A DNA stretch of 64,000 nucleotides from Frankineae bacterium MT45 (lineage in GTDB: Bacteria; Actinomycetota; Actinomycetes; Mycobacteriales; Jatrophihabitantaceae): positions 434,001 to 498,000 of the forward strand of contig LT629697.1 of assembly GCA_900100325.1 (NCBI GenBank). The letters run 5' to 3'. Every line of letters begins with the position of its first letter. The stretch's first letter is position 1. Both the position numbers and the translations under genes were made by a program. Below are positions 36,415-46,338 of this stretch, piece by piece. Below the pieces are notes generated by a model. The model was not told the DNA's origin and did not search any database. It saw only the letters and a list, made by a program, of their open reading frames with translations.

Positions 36415-37902
36415 TCAGTCCGGGCCGAGGGCGGTCGCGCCGTGATTGCGACGGTCACCGGGCGTCAGCGCCGCCGAGAACGAAGTCCAGAACTCGGGTC
36501 GGCCGCGTAGCGCCCAGACGAGCCAGAGGGCGATGGCTAGATCGGTGACCCCGAAGATGACGGCGGCCATCCAGCCGGCCACACCGGGGACGTTCAACGT
36601 GGTGCCCCAGACCGAGAGTGCGATGAGCCAGTCACGCCGCCAGCGACGGGCATCCACGGCCAGGCAGACGATGCCCCAGGCCAGATACCACGGGTACAGC
36701 ACCGGATTGATCACCGAGAAGACGAGGAGGCACCACCCGGTGGTCGACGGGATCGGCCGGTGCTGCGAGGTGGCCAGGAACCAGATGATCGCCACGGCGC
36801 CGATCGAGAGCATGGTGATCCGGCCACCGGCCATCAGGTCGTCATAGGAGGCCACGTCGACGAGGGGTCTGAAGGCCGCCCCGAGCATCGCCGCCGGTGC
36901 GCCCGGCGTATTTCCCTGCCCGGGTGTGTTCCAGGAGCTGATCCAGCCCCAGCCGTGCGGCACGAGGAGCGTTAGCACGGCGCAGGAGCCCACCGTCACG
37001 GCGACGGCCCGGAGCAGGGTGGGGCCGCGATTCACCCGGACGTTGTGCCAGGCCGACAGCAGGATCACCCCGACGACCAGGAATCCCGGGACCTTGATCA
37101 TTCCGGCCGAGCATCCGAGGGCGAGCGCGGTGCTGAGATGGCCGCGGCGTTCGGCCAGCAGGGCGAGCACGACCAGGGCCATCATGGCGCCGTCGATATG
37201 GGCCCCGGAGACGAAGTGCAGCAGCACCAGCGGGTTGGCCGCGGTCAGCAGCAGCACCACCGGACCACGAGCCGGCGTGGTGAGGCGGGTGGCGCCCCAA
37301 CCGATGACCAGCACGCTCACAACCGCGAGTGCCCGCAGCAGCAGCACCCCGCCGAAGGCACTCCCGCCGCCGGCGAAGACGGCCAGCCGCTCCAGGGCGG
37401 TGGCCAGCGGCCCGTACGGGCTGTGCGCGCTGCGCCAGGACGGGTCGACGGCGGCGGCCAGGATGGGGCTGAGCTTGTTCGGCGTGGAGGTGTATGGGTC
37501 GCTGCCGCTCTGGGCCAGATACCCCTGCGCCGCATAGCTGTACACGTCTCCCGACAGCAGCGGCGGGCCGAGCGCCAAGGGGGTCATCCAGACGCCGATC
37601 GTCAGCCAGAGCTGGTTGAGGCTCCACTGTGCCCGGGTCGCGATTCGCAGCGTGACCAGCCAGACTGCAACGAGCATTGCGATGCCGCAGACCAGCAGTA
37701 ATCCGGGAAACGGTGTCAGGTTGGGTCTGACGTGATTGCGCGCCAGAACCCCGAGCCAGGATGAGGGAAACGTTGCTCCGGTCACCGGACCGACCCGTCC
37801 GCCGCCGACCACGACGACGGCGGACGCGAGGAAACCACTGAGGGTGAGCCACACCTGAGGCGACCGGAGGGTGTGCGTGGGGGAGCCACCTCGCACAGCC
37901 AC
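36415..37902 (-). CDS. MptB-like polyprenol-phosphomannose-dependent mannosyltransferase
   Basis: GT-C type integral membrane glycosyltransferase, about 495 residues with some 11-13 membrane helices. The GT-C acid motif is seen in the first large loop: LLSGDVYSYAAQGYLAQSGSDPY. NPLVLLHFVSGAHID and NPVLYPWYLAW are family-typical. MptA/MptB enzymes build the alpha-1,6-mannan of lipomannan-type lipoglycans from polyprenyl-P-mannose. Start GTG 37902 or TTG 37905. It diverges from the membrane protein at 37986. The Ppm synthase at 19957 would supply its donor. Confidence 0.83.
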   Translation of the reverse strand: MAVRGGSPTHTLRSPQVWLTLSGFLASAVVVVGGGRVGPVTGATFPSSWLGVLARNHVRPNLTPFPGLLLVCGIAMLVAVWLVTLRIATRAQWSLNQLWLTIGVWMTPLALGPPLLSGDVYSYAAQGYLAQSGSDPYTSTPNKLSPILAAAVDPSWRSAHSPYGPLATALERLAVFAGGGSAFGGVLLLRALAVVSVLVIGWGATRLTTPARGPVVLLLTAANPLVLLHFVSGAHIDGAMMALVVLALLAERRGHLSTALALGCSAGMIKVPGFLVVGVILLSAWHNVRVNRGPTLLRAVAVTVGSCAVLTLLVPHGWGWISSWNTPGQGNTPGAPAAMLGAAFRPLVDVASYDDLMAGGRITMLSIGAVAIIWFLATSQHRPIPSTTGWCLLVFSVINPVLYPWYLAWGIVCLAVDARRWRRDWLIALSVWGTTLNVPGVAGWMAAVIFGVTDLAIALWLVWALRGRPEFWTSFSAALTPGDRRNHGATALGPD

Positions 37903-37985
37903 CAACGGAGTTCCTCTCAGAATGATCGAGCGCGGAGACCCGCTCGATGCTCAATGGCAAGTATCGTCCACACGAGAAAGGACGG

Positions 37986-39653
37986 ATGATGACGTCCCAA
38001 TCCACCAGCCCGTCCACTCTCGACGCGGCGACTGAGACGAGCGAGACGACCGATACCGGCGAGATGTGCGGGACCGAGGCCCCGCAGCGTTCCGTGCGCT
38101 CCCTGCTCGCCGCGTACGGCCACATCCTGCTGGCCATCGTCGGCGCCAGCCTCTTCGTGTTCGCCCGCCCGCCGGTGGCCGACCTGCAGGCGGCCGACGC
38201 CCGTGCCGCCGCCGCGGCCCGCGGAGTCGGCCCGAGTTACTGGCTAAACTGGTTCGCCGGCTCCGCCCCCGGCGGCTACTCGGTACTCACGCCGACGATC
38301 AGCGCCTGGCTCGGGGTGGCCTTCGCCGCGGCGATCTCGGTGGTGGTCATCGCGATCCTGGCCCGCCCACTGCTCGAGGGGGCTCGTCGCCAGCGCACTG
38401 GCGCCTACCTGCTGGTGATCTGCGCGCTCTGCAATCTCTGGTCCGGACGGATCGCCTTCAGCCTCGGAGTGGCCGGCTCGATCGGCGCGCTCGTCGCCTT
38501 CCGCCGCGGACGTCCGTGGCTGGGCGGCGCGATCAACGCCCTCGCCGCACTCCTCTCGCCGCTGGCCCCGGCCTTCGTGCTGATCGGGCTCACCGGGCCC
38601 TTCCTGACCCGCCCGACCTGGCGCGGCGCTATCCTGCGCTTCAGCGGCGTCTCACTGATCGGGCTGGCGCTGCCCACCCTGCTGTTCGGTGCCCCCGGCA
38701 ACATGCCGTACGCCTTCACCACGCTCTGCTGGACGGTCGGGATCCTGCTCGCCGCTTCACTGCTGCGGCTGCCCCGCGATATCCGGATCAGCCTGCTGGT
38801 CGGGATCGTCGCCGCGATCCTCATCTTCCTCATCCCCAACGGCGTCGGGGCGAACATGGGGCGGTACGCGTTTCTGGTGATGCCGCCGGTCGTCTGGGCC
38901 CTCACCGAGGCGCCGAAGCGCATCATCGCCCTGGCCCTGGTCCCAGCCATGATCTACAGCGGATTCCAGGTGATTGGCGACCTGCACCGGGCGGCGGCGC
39001 CGGAGGCGAAGTCCGCCTTCTACACCGCGCTGCGCAACGAACTGGCCGGTCTCCCGGAGTTGCAGGATCACCGGGTCGAGGTGATCGACACCTCCACCCA
39101 CCGCGCCGACGTCGAGTTGGTGCCGACCGTCTACCTGGCCCGCGGGTGGGAGAACCAGAGCGACGCTGAGGCGAATCCGATCTTCTACACCGGTGCTCCC
39201 CTCACCGCCTCGCTCTACCGCAGCTGGATCGACAGCGCAGCGGTGGCCTGGATCGCCGTCCCCAGCCACCCGCTGGCCCGCAACGACGAGGAGGCCAAGC
39301 TGGTGACCGGCGGCCTCGACTACGTCAGGGAGATCTGGCACAACGCCAACTGGCGCCTCTACGCGGTCACCGACCCACAGCCGATCGTCTCGGCTCCGAG
39401 CCGGGTCGTGAGCGCCACTGAGACGACCATGCGCATCGAGGTGCCGAAGGCGGGGAACCTCACGATGCGCCTGCGCCAGTCCAAGTACCTCACCCTGACC
39501 CGGGTCGATGATCCGAGCGTCTCGGTCTGCCTGCTGCCAGCGGGCGACACCGCCGTTACGGCGAACATCACCACGCCGGGCCTCTACCTGCTGCAGGCCA
39601 AATTCGACGTCGCCCGTCTGCTGGAGAGCCAGGCCTGCCCGACGCACTCGTGA
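37986..39653 (+). CDS. Polytopic membrane protein of unknown function
   Basis: A 555-residue protein. After a Thr/Ser-rich ~55-residue leader there are about nine membrane helices (roughly 65-355), followed by an extracellular-looking C-terminal domain of about 200 residues (VEVIDTSTHRADVELVPTVY, WENQSDAEANPIFYTG). The overall plan resembles membrane glycosyltransferases or their relatives, but I see no GT-C acid motif that settles it. ATG 37986 (or 37989) follows AAAGGACGG. Divergent from the MptB-like gene, so shared regulation is plausible. Confidence 0.7.
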   Translation: MMTSQSTSPSTLDAATETSETTDTGEMCGTEAPQRSVRSLLAAYGHILLAIVGASLFVFARPPVADLQAADARAAAAARGVGPSYWLNWFAGSAPGGYSVLTPTISAWLGVAFAAAISVVVIAILARPLLEGARRQRTGAYLLVICALCNLWSGRIAFSLGVAGSIGALVAFRRGRPWLGGAINALAALLSPLAPAFVLIGLTGPFLTRPTWRGAILRFSGVSLIGLALPTLLFGAPGNMPYAFTTLCWTVGILLAASLLRLPRDIRISLLVGIVAAILIFLIPNGVGANMGRYAFLVMPPVVWALTEAPKRIIALALVPAMIYSGFQVIGDLHRAAAPEAKSAFYTALRNELAGLPELQDHRVEVIDTSTHRADVELVPTVYLARGWENQSDAEANPIFYTGAPLTASLYRSWIDSAAVAWIAVPSHPLARNDEEAKLVTGGLDYVREIWHNANWRLYAVTDPQPIVSAPSRVVSATETTMRIEVPKAGNLTMRLRQSKYLTLTRVDDPSVSVCLLPAGDTAVTANITTPGLYLLQAKFDVARLLESQACPTHS

Positions 39654-39818
39654 GAAATGGTGCAGACCTCTCCAGCCTCGCGTAAAAGTTACGTTTAGTT
39701 GCGGCGACCTTACAGAAAGCGGCTTTTGGGCCTAGCGGAAGCGCTCACATGCCCCCTATGGTCAGCGATAGACCCAAATTCTTAGGGCCTTCCTACCCAT
39801 TACGCGCGGAGGTAACGA

Positions 39819-41810
39819 ATGCAGAGAAAGTCTGTTTTACGAGGTGTGGTCACTTTGACCACAGTCTCGGCAGTCGCCGCATTGTCAGTAATAGGGGCCA
39901 ATCCGGCCAACGCTGCAGTCAGTAGGAAGGTCGTGCCCAACAGCGCGCCGACGTGGCTGGCCCACGCTCAGAAGACGGGCACCGCCAGTGCCAAGGCCGG
40001 CGTCTCGGCCCGCGTCTACCTCGCTCCCAACGGCGGTATGGACGCCCTGAAGGCGGCCGCGCTGGCCGTCTCCACCCCCGGCAATTCCAGCTATCACAAG
40101 TTCCTCACCACGGCCCAGTACAACGCCAAGTACGCACCCACCTCTGCCACCGTCAACGCGGTCGGCTCCTGGTTGCGCTCGACCGGTCTCAAGGTCACCG
40201 GCGTGGGCGAGGCCAACAGCTACCTGACCGTCACCGGAAACGTGGCCGCGGTGAAGAACGCCTTCGCCACCACGGTGAACACCTACAAGCACGACGGACA
40301 GAACGTGCAGGCTCCGGCTGGCGCCCTCTCGGTGCCGAACAGTGTCGCCTCGGCGGTGCTCGCGGTCAGCGGCCTGGACACCACCACCCGCACCATGACC
40401 CACAGCGACGCCGTCGCACCGCCGCCGCCCTCCTTCGTCAACGGACGTCCGTGCTCGCAGTTCTACGGCCAGGTCGACGCGAAGTACCGCGCGGACTACA
40501 AGACGCCCCTGCCGAAGTTCAACGGCAAGACGCTGCCCTACGCCGTCTGTGGCTACACCGGCGTGCAGTTCCGCACCGCCTATGAAGGCGCGACGGAACT
40601 CAGCGGCACGGGCGTGACGGTGGCCATCGTGGACGCCTACGCCTCCCCGACGATCGCCTCCGACGCCGCGACGTACACCAACAACCACGGTGACGGCAGC
40701 TACGCCCCGGGCCAGCTCACGCAGGTCCCGCCGGCTACGGTGGAGCACACCGCGGAGTGCGACGCCTCGGGTTGGTACGGCGAAGAGACGCTGGACGTTG
40801 AAGCCGTGCACGCCATGGCTCCGACGGCCAACATCCGGTACTACGGCGCGAAGAGCTGCTACGACGACGACCTGCTCGACGCCATCCACAAGGTCGTCAC
40901 GCAGAACAAGGTCCAGCTGGTGACCAACTCCTACGGCGACGCCGGCGAGGAAGGCCAGACGGCGGACGTCATCGCGGCGTGGGAGAGCGTCTTCCTGCAG
41001 GGAGCGATGCAGGGCATCAGCTTCATGTACTCCTCCGGTGACAACGGTGACGAGCTTCAGGACATCGGCCTCAAGTCGGCCGACTACCCGGCCTCTGACC
41101 CGTACGTCACGGCCGTCGGCGGCACCAGCACGGCCATCGACGGCTCGGGCATGCTGGCCTGGGAGTCGGGCTGGGGCACCCACAAGTACACCCTCTCCAC
41201 GGACGGCAAGTCCTGGAGCCCGGTCGGTTACCTCTACGGTGCCGGCGGCGGCTACTCGACGCTCTTCAACCGTCCGTCGTACCAGGACGGGGTCGTTCCG
41301 ACCAACGCTCCGCCCGGACGGGCCGTCCCCGACGTCGCTATGGACGCCGACCCGACGACCGGCATGCTGGTCGGACAGACGCAGACCTTCCCGAATGGGG
41401 GGGTGGCCTACGGCGAGTACCGCATCGGTGGAACCAGCCTCGCCTCGCCGCTCTTCGCCGGCATGACTGCCCTCACGCTGGAGGCGGGCGGTGGAACCGG
41501 GCTGGGACTGCTCAACCCGCTGCTCTACAGCCAGGCGACGTCGGGCAACTTCACTGACGTGAAGGGCACCCCGCCGGATGCCGGCAACGTCCGCGTCGAC
41601 TACAAGGACGGCAACACCCGGGCCAGCGGGCTGATCTACTCGGTCCGTACCTTCGGTCAGGACTCGAGCCTGACCACGGCCAAGGGCTGGGACGACGTGA
41701 CCGGAATCGGCTCGCCGAACCCGGGCTGGCTGGGAGCGGTCGCCGCGACGACGCCCGGCAAGTCGGGCGGCTCGTCCGGTCACCCGGTAGCGGGGCACCC
41801 GACCAACTAG
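39819..41810 (+). CDS. Secreted S53-family (sedolisin/kumamolisin) serine-carboxyl peptidase
   Basis: A 663-residue preproprotein. Signal peptide (about 1-32, MQRKSVLRG to NPANA), an activation prodomain (about 50-180 with SYHKFLTTAQYNAKYAP), then the catalytic domain. Catalytic residues by motif are Glu322 and Asp326 (GEETLDVEAVH), the oxyanion Asp408 (YSSGDNGD) and Ser540 (IGGTSLASP). A C-terminal Ca-binding region precedes a Gly/Ser-rich tail. S53 peptidases are usually active at acid pH outside the cell. Good RBS (GGAGGTAA) before ATG 39819. A strong terminator hairpin follows. Confidence 0.93.
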   Translation: MQRKSVLRGVVTLTTVSAVAALSVIGANPANAAVSRKVVPNSAPTWLAHAQKTGTASAKAGVSARVYLAPNGGMDALKAAALAVSTPGNSSYHKFLTTAQYNAKYAPTSATVNAVGSWLRSTGLKVTGVGEANSYLTVTGNVAAVKNAFATTVNTYKHDGQNVQAPAGALSVPNSVASAVLAVSGLDTTTRTMTHSDAVAPPPPSFVNGRPCSQFYGQVDAKYRADYKTPLPKFNGKTLPYAVCGYTGVQFRTAYEGATELSGTGVTVAIVDAYASPTIASDAATYTNNHGDGSYAPGQLTQVPPATVEHTAECDASGWYGEETLDVEAVHAMAPTANIRYYGAKSCYDDDLLDAIHKVVTQNKVQLVTNSYGDAGEEGQTADVIAAWESVFLQGAMQGISFMYSSGDNGDELQDIGLKSADYPASDPYVTAVGGTSTAIDGSGMLAWESGWGTHKYTLSTDGKSWSPVGYLYGAGGGYSTLFNRPSYQDGVVPTNAPPGRAVPDVAMDADPTTGMLVGQTQTFPNGGVAYGEYRIGGTSLASPLFAGMTALTLEAGGGTGLGLLNPLLYSQATSGNFTDVKGTPPDAGNVRVDYKDGNTRASGLIYSVRTFGQDSSLTTAKGWDDVTGIGSPNPGWLGAVAATTPGKSGGSSGHPVAGHPTN

Positions 41811-41837
41811 GTGCTGCTCGTCAGATAACCGGTAACG

Positions 41838-41872
41838 CTGGGGCCCACTCCGTTCGTCGGAGTGGGCCCCAG
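41838..41872 (+). terminator. Perfect hairpin terminator after the S53 peptidase gene
   Basis: CTGGGGCCCACTCCG pairs perfectly with CGGAGTGGGCCCCAG across a 5-nt loop, 28 bp after the stop codon. No long T-tract, as is common in high-GC actinobacteria. Confidence 0.75.
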
Positions 41873-41921
41873 TCCGTTCAAATCTGCTAACCACGCGAGA
41901 TTCGGTAGCCTCAGAGCCATC

Positions 41922-43187
41922 ATGACGGTGCTCGCGGTGTGGTTGGGAAAGCTGACGCTGCTGGCGCTACGGCTCATCGGGCGGCGCGGCAACGCGCTCC
42001 CCGGCCTGGTCGTCGAGCGGCTCTTCCCCGGCTACCTGCCGCGCGCCCTGGCCGCCCTGCCCCAGGGTGTGGTGATCGTCAGTGGCACCAACGGCAAGAC
42101 CACCACGACCAAGATGGTGACGACGCTGCTGAGCCAGCGGTACCGGGTGCTCACCAATGACACCGGCAGCAACTTCGTGCGCGGCACCATCACCGCCTGC
42201 GTCGAGCACGCCGGGTGGGGCGGCAAGTTGGAGTACGACGTCGCGGTCTTCGAACTGGACGAGGCCTGGGCGGTGAAGTTCGTCGACGTGGTGAAGCCGG
42301 ACCGGGCGCTGCTGCTGAACGTGATGCGTGACCAGCTCGACCGCTTCGGCGAGATCGACACCACCGCGCGGCTCCTCGGTCAGGTCGCAGCGGCGACGAC
42401 CGGACACCTGGTCCTCAACCGGGACGATCCGCGAATCGCCGCACTGGCCGAGCTGACCAAGGCCGACGTCAGCTTCTACGGCGTCGCCCCGGAGCTTCGT
42501 GGGGACTTCCCGAATGACGAAGAGCTCTACGGCGGCCCGCTCTACGTCTCGCCGGTCCCGGCCCGGGCCGAGCTGCTCACTCTCCCCGGCGGCGGCGAAG
42601 GCACCTGCACGATCCGCCTCGACGACCGCAGCGAGTCGGTGCAGCTGCGTGCGCAGGGGTCTCACAACGCCCAGAACGCAGCCGGTGCTGCGGCGGTGGC
42701 ACTGAGCTTCGGGCTGAGTCCGGAGGAGGTCTTCAGCGGACTGCGCCAGGTGGAGCCCGCCTTCGGGCGGGGTCAGACCTTCCTGGTCGACGGCCGGCGC
42801 GTGGTGCTGCACCTGGTGAAGAACCCGGCCGGATTCCGGCAGAGCCTGCGCGTCCTCGACGGCACCACTCCGGCCGCGGTGGTTATCGCGATCAACGACG
42901 ACTACGCCGACGGGCGCGACATGTCCTGGCTCTGGGACGTCGACTTCGTGGCCGCCTTCTCAGCCCGCCGCACCCGCCTCTCGACCTCGGGCACCCGGGC
43001 CGCCGACATGGCCGTGCGGCTGCACTACGACGACATCCCGGTGACGGAGGTGCAGCCGTCACTCGGTGAGGCGCTGCGCTGTGCCGTCGCCGCCGTGGCG
43101 CCGGGTGACGAGGTCGTCGTCTTCAGCACGTACACCGCCATGTGGGCGCTGCACGCGGTGCTCACCAAGACGGGTGAGCCGGTATGA
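41922..43187 (+). CDS. murT: Lipid II isoglutaminyl synthase, MurT subunit
   Basis: Mur-ligase-like ATPase, 421 residues, which with GatD amidates the alpha-carboxyl of D-glutamate in lipid II. Residues 55-60 are the ATP-binding GTNGKT, followed by TNDTGSNFVRGTIT, VFELDEAWAVKFV and LNVMRDQLDRFGEID. The C-terminal DUF1727-type domain has DGRRVVLHLVKNPAGF and AINDDYADGRDMSWLWDV. The Cys4 zinc-ribbon usual in MurT seems missing: the region after NRDDPRIAAL has only one cysteine. ATG 41922; the stop overlaps gatD by four bases. Confidence 0.93.
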   Translation: MTVLAVWLGKLTLLALRLIGRRGNALPGLVVERLFPGYLPRALAALPQGVVIVSGTNGKTTTTKMVTTLLSQRYRVLTNDTGSNFVRGTITACVEHAGWGGKLEYDVAVFELDEAWAVKFVDVVKPDRALLLNVMRDQLDRFGEIDTTARLLGQVAAATTGHLVLNRDDPRIAALAELTKADVSFYGVAPELRGDFPNDEELYGGPLYVSPVPARAELLTLPGGGEGTCTIRLDDRSESVQLRAQGSHNAQNAAGAAAVALSFGLSPEEVFSGLRQVEPAFGRGQTFLVDGRRVVLHLVKNPAGFRQSLRVLDGTTPAAVVIAINDDYADGRDMSWLWDVDFVAAFSARRTRLSTSGTRAADMAVRLHYDDIPVTEVQPSLGEALRCAVAAVAPGDEVVVFSTYTAMWALHAVLTKTGEPV

Positions 43188-43903
43188 AGGCGCTGAAACT
43201 GGTTCACCTGTATCCCCGCGAGATGAACATCTACGGCGACACCGGAAACGTCATGGTGCTGCGCCGGCGGCTGCAGTGGCGCGGCCGCCTGGTCGAGATC
43301 GTGCCGGTGAGTGTGGGTGATTCCCTGCCGAACGACGCCGACATCATCCTCGGCGGCGGGGGCCAGGATGCCGCACAGGGCGAGATCGGGGCCGATTTCG
43401 TCGGGCGCGGCGCGACCCTGCGGGCGATGGCCGACGACGGCGTGGTGATGCTGGCGATCTGCGGTACCTACCAGTTGCTGGGGCATGAGTTCGTGACCCA
43501 GGAGGGGCTGCGGATTCCGGGAGTCGGCGTGCTGGACGTCCGCACCGTCGGCTCGACGCAGCGTCTCATCGGGAACAACTCGGTGGAGACGCCCTTCGCC
43601 GGTCGGCTGGTCGGGTATGAGAACCACAGTGGTCTCACCACGCTGGGAAGTGGCGCCCAGCCGCTCGGGCAGACGAAGGCCGGACAGGGGAACAACGGTA
43701 GCGACGGCACTGAAGGCGCGGTCCGTGACAACGTCTTCGGCACCTACCTGCACGGTCCGGTGCTGGCCAAGAGCCCGCAATTTGCTGATGATCTGCTCGT
43801 CCGGGCCTACCAGCGCCGGGGTGATGCGGCGGCCGCGTTGGAACCGCTGGACGACTCGCTCTCGCTGCGGGCCGCCGAGGTGGCCGTCGGGCGTCCCCGA
43901 TGA
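43184..43903 (+). CDS. gatD: Lipid II isoglutaminyl synthase, GatD glutaminase subunit
   Basis: Class I glutamine amidotransferase of the cobyric-acid-synthase type, 239 residues, that releases ammonia from glutamine for MurT. The nucleophile is Cys93 in AICGTYQLLG and the histidine is His190 in GTYLHGPVLAKSP. MNIYGDTGNVMVL and GGGGQDAAQ are family motifs. ATG at 43184 overlaps the murT stop (ATGA), and its own stop overlaps the lipoprotein start, so three genes are coupled. Confidence 0.94.
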   Translation: MKALKLVHLYPREMNIYGDTGNVMVLRRRLQWRGRLVEIVPVSVGDSLPNDADIILGGGGQDAAQGEIGADFVGRGATLRAMADDGVVMLAICGTYQLLGHEFVTQEGLRIPGVGVLDVRTVGSTQRLIGNNSVETPFAGRLVGYENHSGLTTLGSGAQPLGQTKAGQGNNGSDGTEGAVRDNVFGTYLHGPVLAKSPQFADDLLVRAYQRRGDAAAALEPLDDSLSLRAAEVAVGRPR

Positions 43904-44559
43904 AGCCCATGCGGAGGGGCTTATTTTCGTTGGCTCTGCTCGCTCCGCTGCTGCTGGCCGGCTGCTCGCGCAGCGCACCCACAGCGGCCAGCGGGACGAC
44001 TATCTACCGCACCGTCACCGTCACCGTCACGTCCCCGGCCGCGCCGAAGCCCACGACGGCCCCGACCGCAGCCTTCGTGGCCAAGCCGCAGGTGCCGGTC
44101 GGTGACATCCCGCCCGGCGGCGCGATCCCGAGCGGTTGGTCCAAGGGCGACTGCCCGTACATCGACACCGCCACGGCCGCTGGGGCCAACGGCAACCACA
44201 TCTATCTGACCACCGTCAGCAACGCCAAGCCGGTGACCTGTCGCTTCTATTTCTGGGCCGACCCGTTCAATGCGGTGCTGGAGATAGCGCCGACGACGTT
44301 CGCCACCGCGACCGAGGCCCACAATGCGATGGTCCTCACCGCCAAGGCCTCGCCGATCCCGAGCAGCGTCTCCAGCTACCCGGGGTTCGCACCCGGCGTT
44401 GACCTGATCAGCTTCCAGACCCAGCTCTACGGGCCGGACAACGGCAAGGACTGGGCAGCCGTCTTCGCCAAGGGGAAGACGATGGTGCTGGTCCGAACGC
44501 AGCAGGACGTCTCCGAGGACGCCCGCCACATCGCGCAGTTCATAGTCGGAAAGTTCTGA
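43900..44559 (+). CDS. DUF2020-like lipoprotein
   Basis: A 219-residue predicted lipoprotein. The signal peptide ends in the lipobox LLAGC, placing Cys22 as the lipidated residue. A Thr/Ala/Pro linker follows (about 23-75), then a globular domain with DCPYIDT and CRFYFWADPFNAVLEI, containing two further cysteines, similar to the DUF2020 pattern. Translationally coupled to gatD, suggesting an envelope role, but no activity is known. A perfect terminator hairpin begins at the stop codon. Confidence 0.75.
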   Translation: MKPMRRGLFSLALLAPLLLAGCSRSAPTAASGTTIYRTVTVTVTSPAAPKPTTAPTAAFVAKPQVPVGDIPPGGAIPSGWSKGDCPYIDTATAAGANGNHIYLTTVSNAKPVTCRFYFWADPFNAVLEIAPTTFATATEAHNAMVLTAKASPIPSSVSSYPGFAPGVDLISFQTQLYGPDNGKDWAAVFAKGKTMVLVRTQQDVSEDARHIAQFIVGKF

Positions 44560-44591
44560 GGGGTTGCCGCCCCGTGGCGGCAACCCCTCAG
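44556..44591. terminator. Bidirectional terminator between convergent genes
   Basis: CTGAGGGGTTGCCGCC and GGCGGCAACCCCTCAG form a perfect 16-bp stem with a 4-nt loop. It starts within the lipoprotein stop codon and ends 17 bp before the stop of the convergent diguanylate cyclase gene. Confidence 0.85.
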
Positions 44592-44607
44592 AGGTGTCGG
44601 AGAACGC

Positions 44608-46338
44608 TTAGCTGGCGGCCGCTTCGATCGACATCCCGAGCATCATCGGGCGACCGACACCCTCACGCTTGGAGAGGTACATCGCGCCGTCGGCGTCGTG
44701 GATGAGGGTGTCGGCATCGATGCTGCCGTCGCTCCAGGCGACACCGATGCTGGCCACCGACCGGCTCGGCGGTTCGGGCGTGATGCTGGCCGCGAGGGCC
44801 CGGGCCAGCCGCTCACCCAGGGCCAGAGCCTCGTCGGCCGAGACGACGGTGCAGCCCAGCACCACGAACTCGTCGCCACCGAAGCGTCCGACCAGATCGT
44901 GCGGACGGAGCGCGCGGGCCAGGCACTGGGCCACCTTCTGCAGCAGCGCGTCGCCGGCGGCGTGGCCCCGGCGGTCATTCACCGCCTTGAAGCCGTCGAG
45001 GTCGATGAAGATGACCGCGATACCGGAGTCCGCCGTCTTGGCCTCCTCCAGGGCCCGGCCGATCGCGGTCAGCGTGGAGGCCCGGTTGTGGCAGCGGGTC
45101 AGCGCGTCAAAGGTCGCGCGGTCCCGCAGTTGCTCACGCAGTCGGGCCTCTTCGGTCACGTCATCGATGCAGATGAGGACACCGGTCGGGGTGCCGTCTT
45201 CACCGATGAGGGCGCGCAGGCTCACCTTGCAGCGACGCACGTCGTCCTCGGTGAGGACGCTGAGTTCGAGGTCGGCGTCGGTGGCGCTGGTGGTCGCGGC
45301 ACTGATCGCGGCCTGCAGCGACCCCTGGTCGCGAGGGTCGACCTTCGCGAAGGCATCGGTGACGTTCTCGGCCGAGATGCAGTGCAGGATCTGGGTGACG
45401 CCGGCGTTGCGGTGGATGACACCACCGTCGGTGTCGATCTGCAGCACGCCGACCGGGAGGCTCTCGGTGAGGCGGCGCAGCAACTGCTCGCTCGCCCGCA
45501 GGTACTCCTGGGCTGCCATCTCCTCGGAGATGTCGATCATCTCGGCCATCACGCAGGGGTCGTCCGGATCATCGAGCAGGTTGTTGTTCGTGATTTCGAA
45601 CCACATCCAGTGGCCGTCGCGGTGCAGTTGGCGCAGCCGTACCTGCCGGCTCCCACCCGGGGCGCCGAGCATGTCGACGTAGTTGGCGATGGCCCGCTGG
45701 TGGTCGTCCGGGTGAACGAACTCGAGATTGCGGCGCCCGATGAGCTCGTCGCGGGAGTAGCCGAGGATCTGCTCGAAGGCCGAGTCGACCTCGACGATCT
45801 CGGAGAGGTTGTTCTTCTTCATCATCGTGACGCGGGGGCGCAGCAGGTTCTGCGCGCCGCGGGAGGTCGTCACCGACCCTTCAGGGTGCACGATGACGCC
45901 GATCACGACGTCGTAGCGGTGGCGCACATCGACGAAGTAGATCCCCATCGTCAGGTCCGCGCCTTCGAGCGGGTGCACGTCGACCATGGCCGCGCCCTGG
46001 TCGAGGAGTCGCTTCCAGGCGTCGATGACCGGTTCGATGTCCGACGGGGTGACCAGCTCCAGCGCTGAGGCGTGGCCGCTGATGACGGTGTGCCGGGTCA
46101 GCGGCACCTCCGGTGGCATTGCGCGGAAGAGTCCATCCGGACCGATCGCCACAACGCTGGCGTCAGGGTGGGTCTTCAGCAGCCGGTTCAGGACGTGTTC
46201 GCACTCCTGCTCGCCCAGATGGGACGAGCCATGCTCGATCTGCGGGTCGAAGATGTCCCTTTCGGAAGCGTCTCCCGAAATGTTCTGTGGCTCCATGCCG
46301 TCCCCCTCAACGCCTGAGGCTTCCTGATGCGCAGTCAT
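44608..46338 (-). CDS. PAS-PAS-GGDEF diguanylate cyclase
   Basis: A 576-residue cytoplasmic signalling protein. An N-terminal unassigned region (about 40-170) is followed by a PAS/PAC unit (about 175-300: [28 protein letters not shown]), a second PAS (about 305-410) and a GGDEF domain (about 415-570). The active site is [12 protein letters not shown], so cyclase activity is expected. An inhibitory-site RPHD lies five residues before GGDEF, suggesting product feedback. No membrane helix is seen, so it should sense a cytosolic cue. Confidence 0.92.
   Translation of the reverse strand: MTAHQEASGVEGDGMEPQNISGDASERDIFDPQIEHGSSHLGEQECEHVLNRLLKTHPDASVVAIGPDGLFRAMPPEVPLTRHTVISGHASALELVTPSDIEPVIDAWKRLLDQGAAMVDVHPLEGADLTMGIYFVDVRHRYDVVIGVIVHPEGSVTTSRGAQNLLRPRVTMMKKNNLSEIVEVDSAFEQILGYSRDELIGRRNLEFVHPDDHQRAIANYVDMLGAPGGSRQVRLRQLHRDGHWMWFEITNNNLLDDPDDPCVMAEMIDISEEMAAQEYLRASEQLLRRLTESLPVGVLQIDTDGGVIHRNAGVTQILHCISAENVTDAFAKVDPRDQGSLQAAISAATTSATDADLELSVLTEDDVRRCKVSLRALIGEDGTPTGVLICIDDVTEEARLREQLRDRATFDALTRCHNRASTLTAIGRALEEAKTADSGIAVIFIDLDGFKAVNDRRGHAAGDALLQKVAQCLARALRPHDLVGRFGGDEFVVLGCTVVSADEALALGERLARALAASITPEPPSRSVASIGVAWSDGSIDADTLIHDADGAMYLSKREGVGRPMMLGMSIEAAAS

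Noticed and set aside
36250-36510. Short plus-strand gene between the GT4 and MptB-like genes
   Set aside because: No ribosome-binding site or recognisable product, and it overlaps the 3' end of the MptB-like gene.
39819-41810. Sortase-anchoring motif in the S53 peptidase
   Set aside because: The C-terminus is Gly/Ser/His/Pro-rich and has no LAXTG or LPXTG motif, hydrophobic helix or basic tail.
39885-41894. Long antisense frame (669 codons) opposite the S53 peptidase
   Set aside because: The sense frame has signal peptide, prodomain and catalytic motifs; the antisense product is Arg/Val-rich without motifs.
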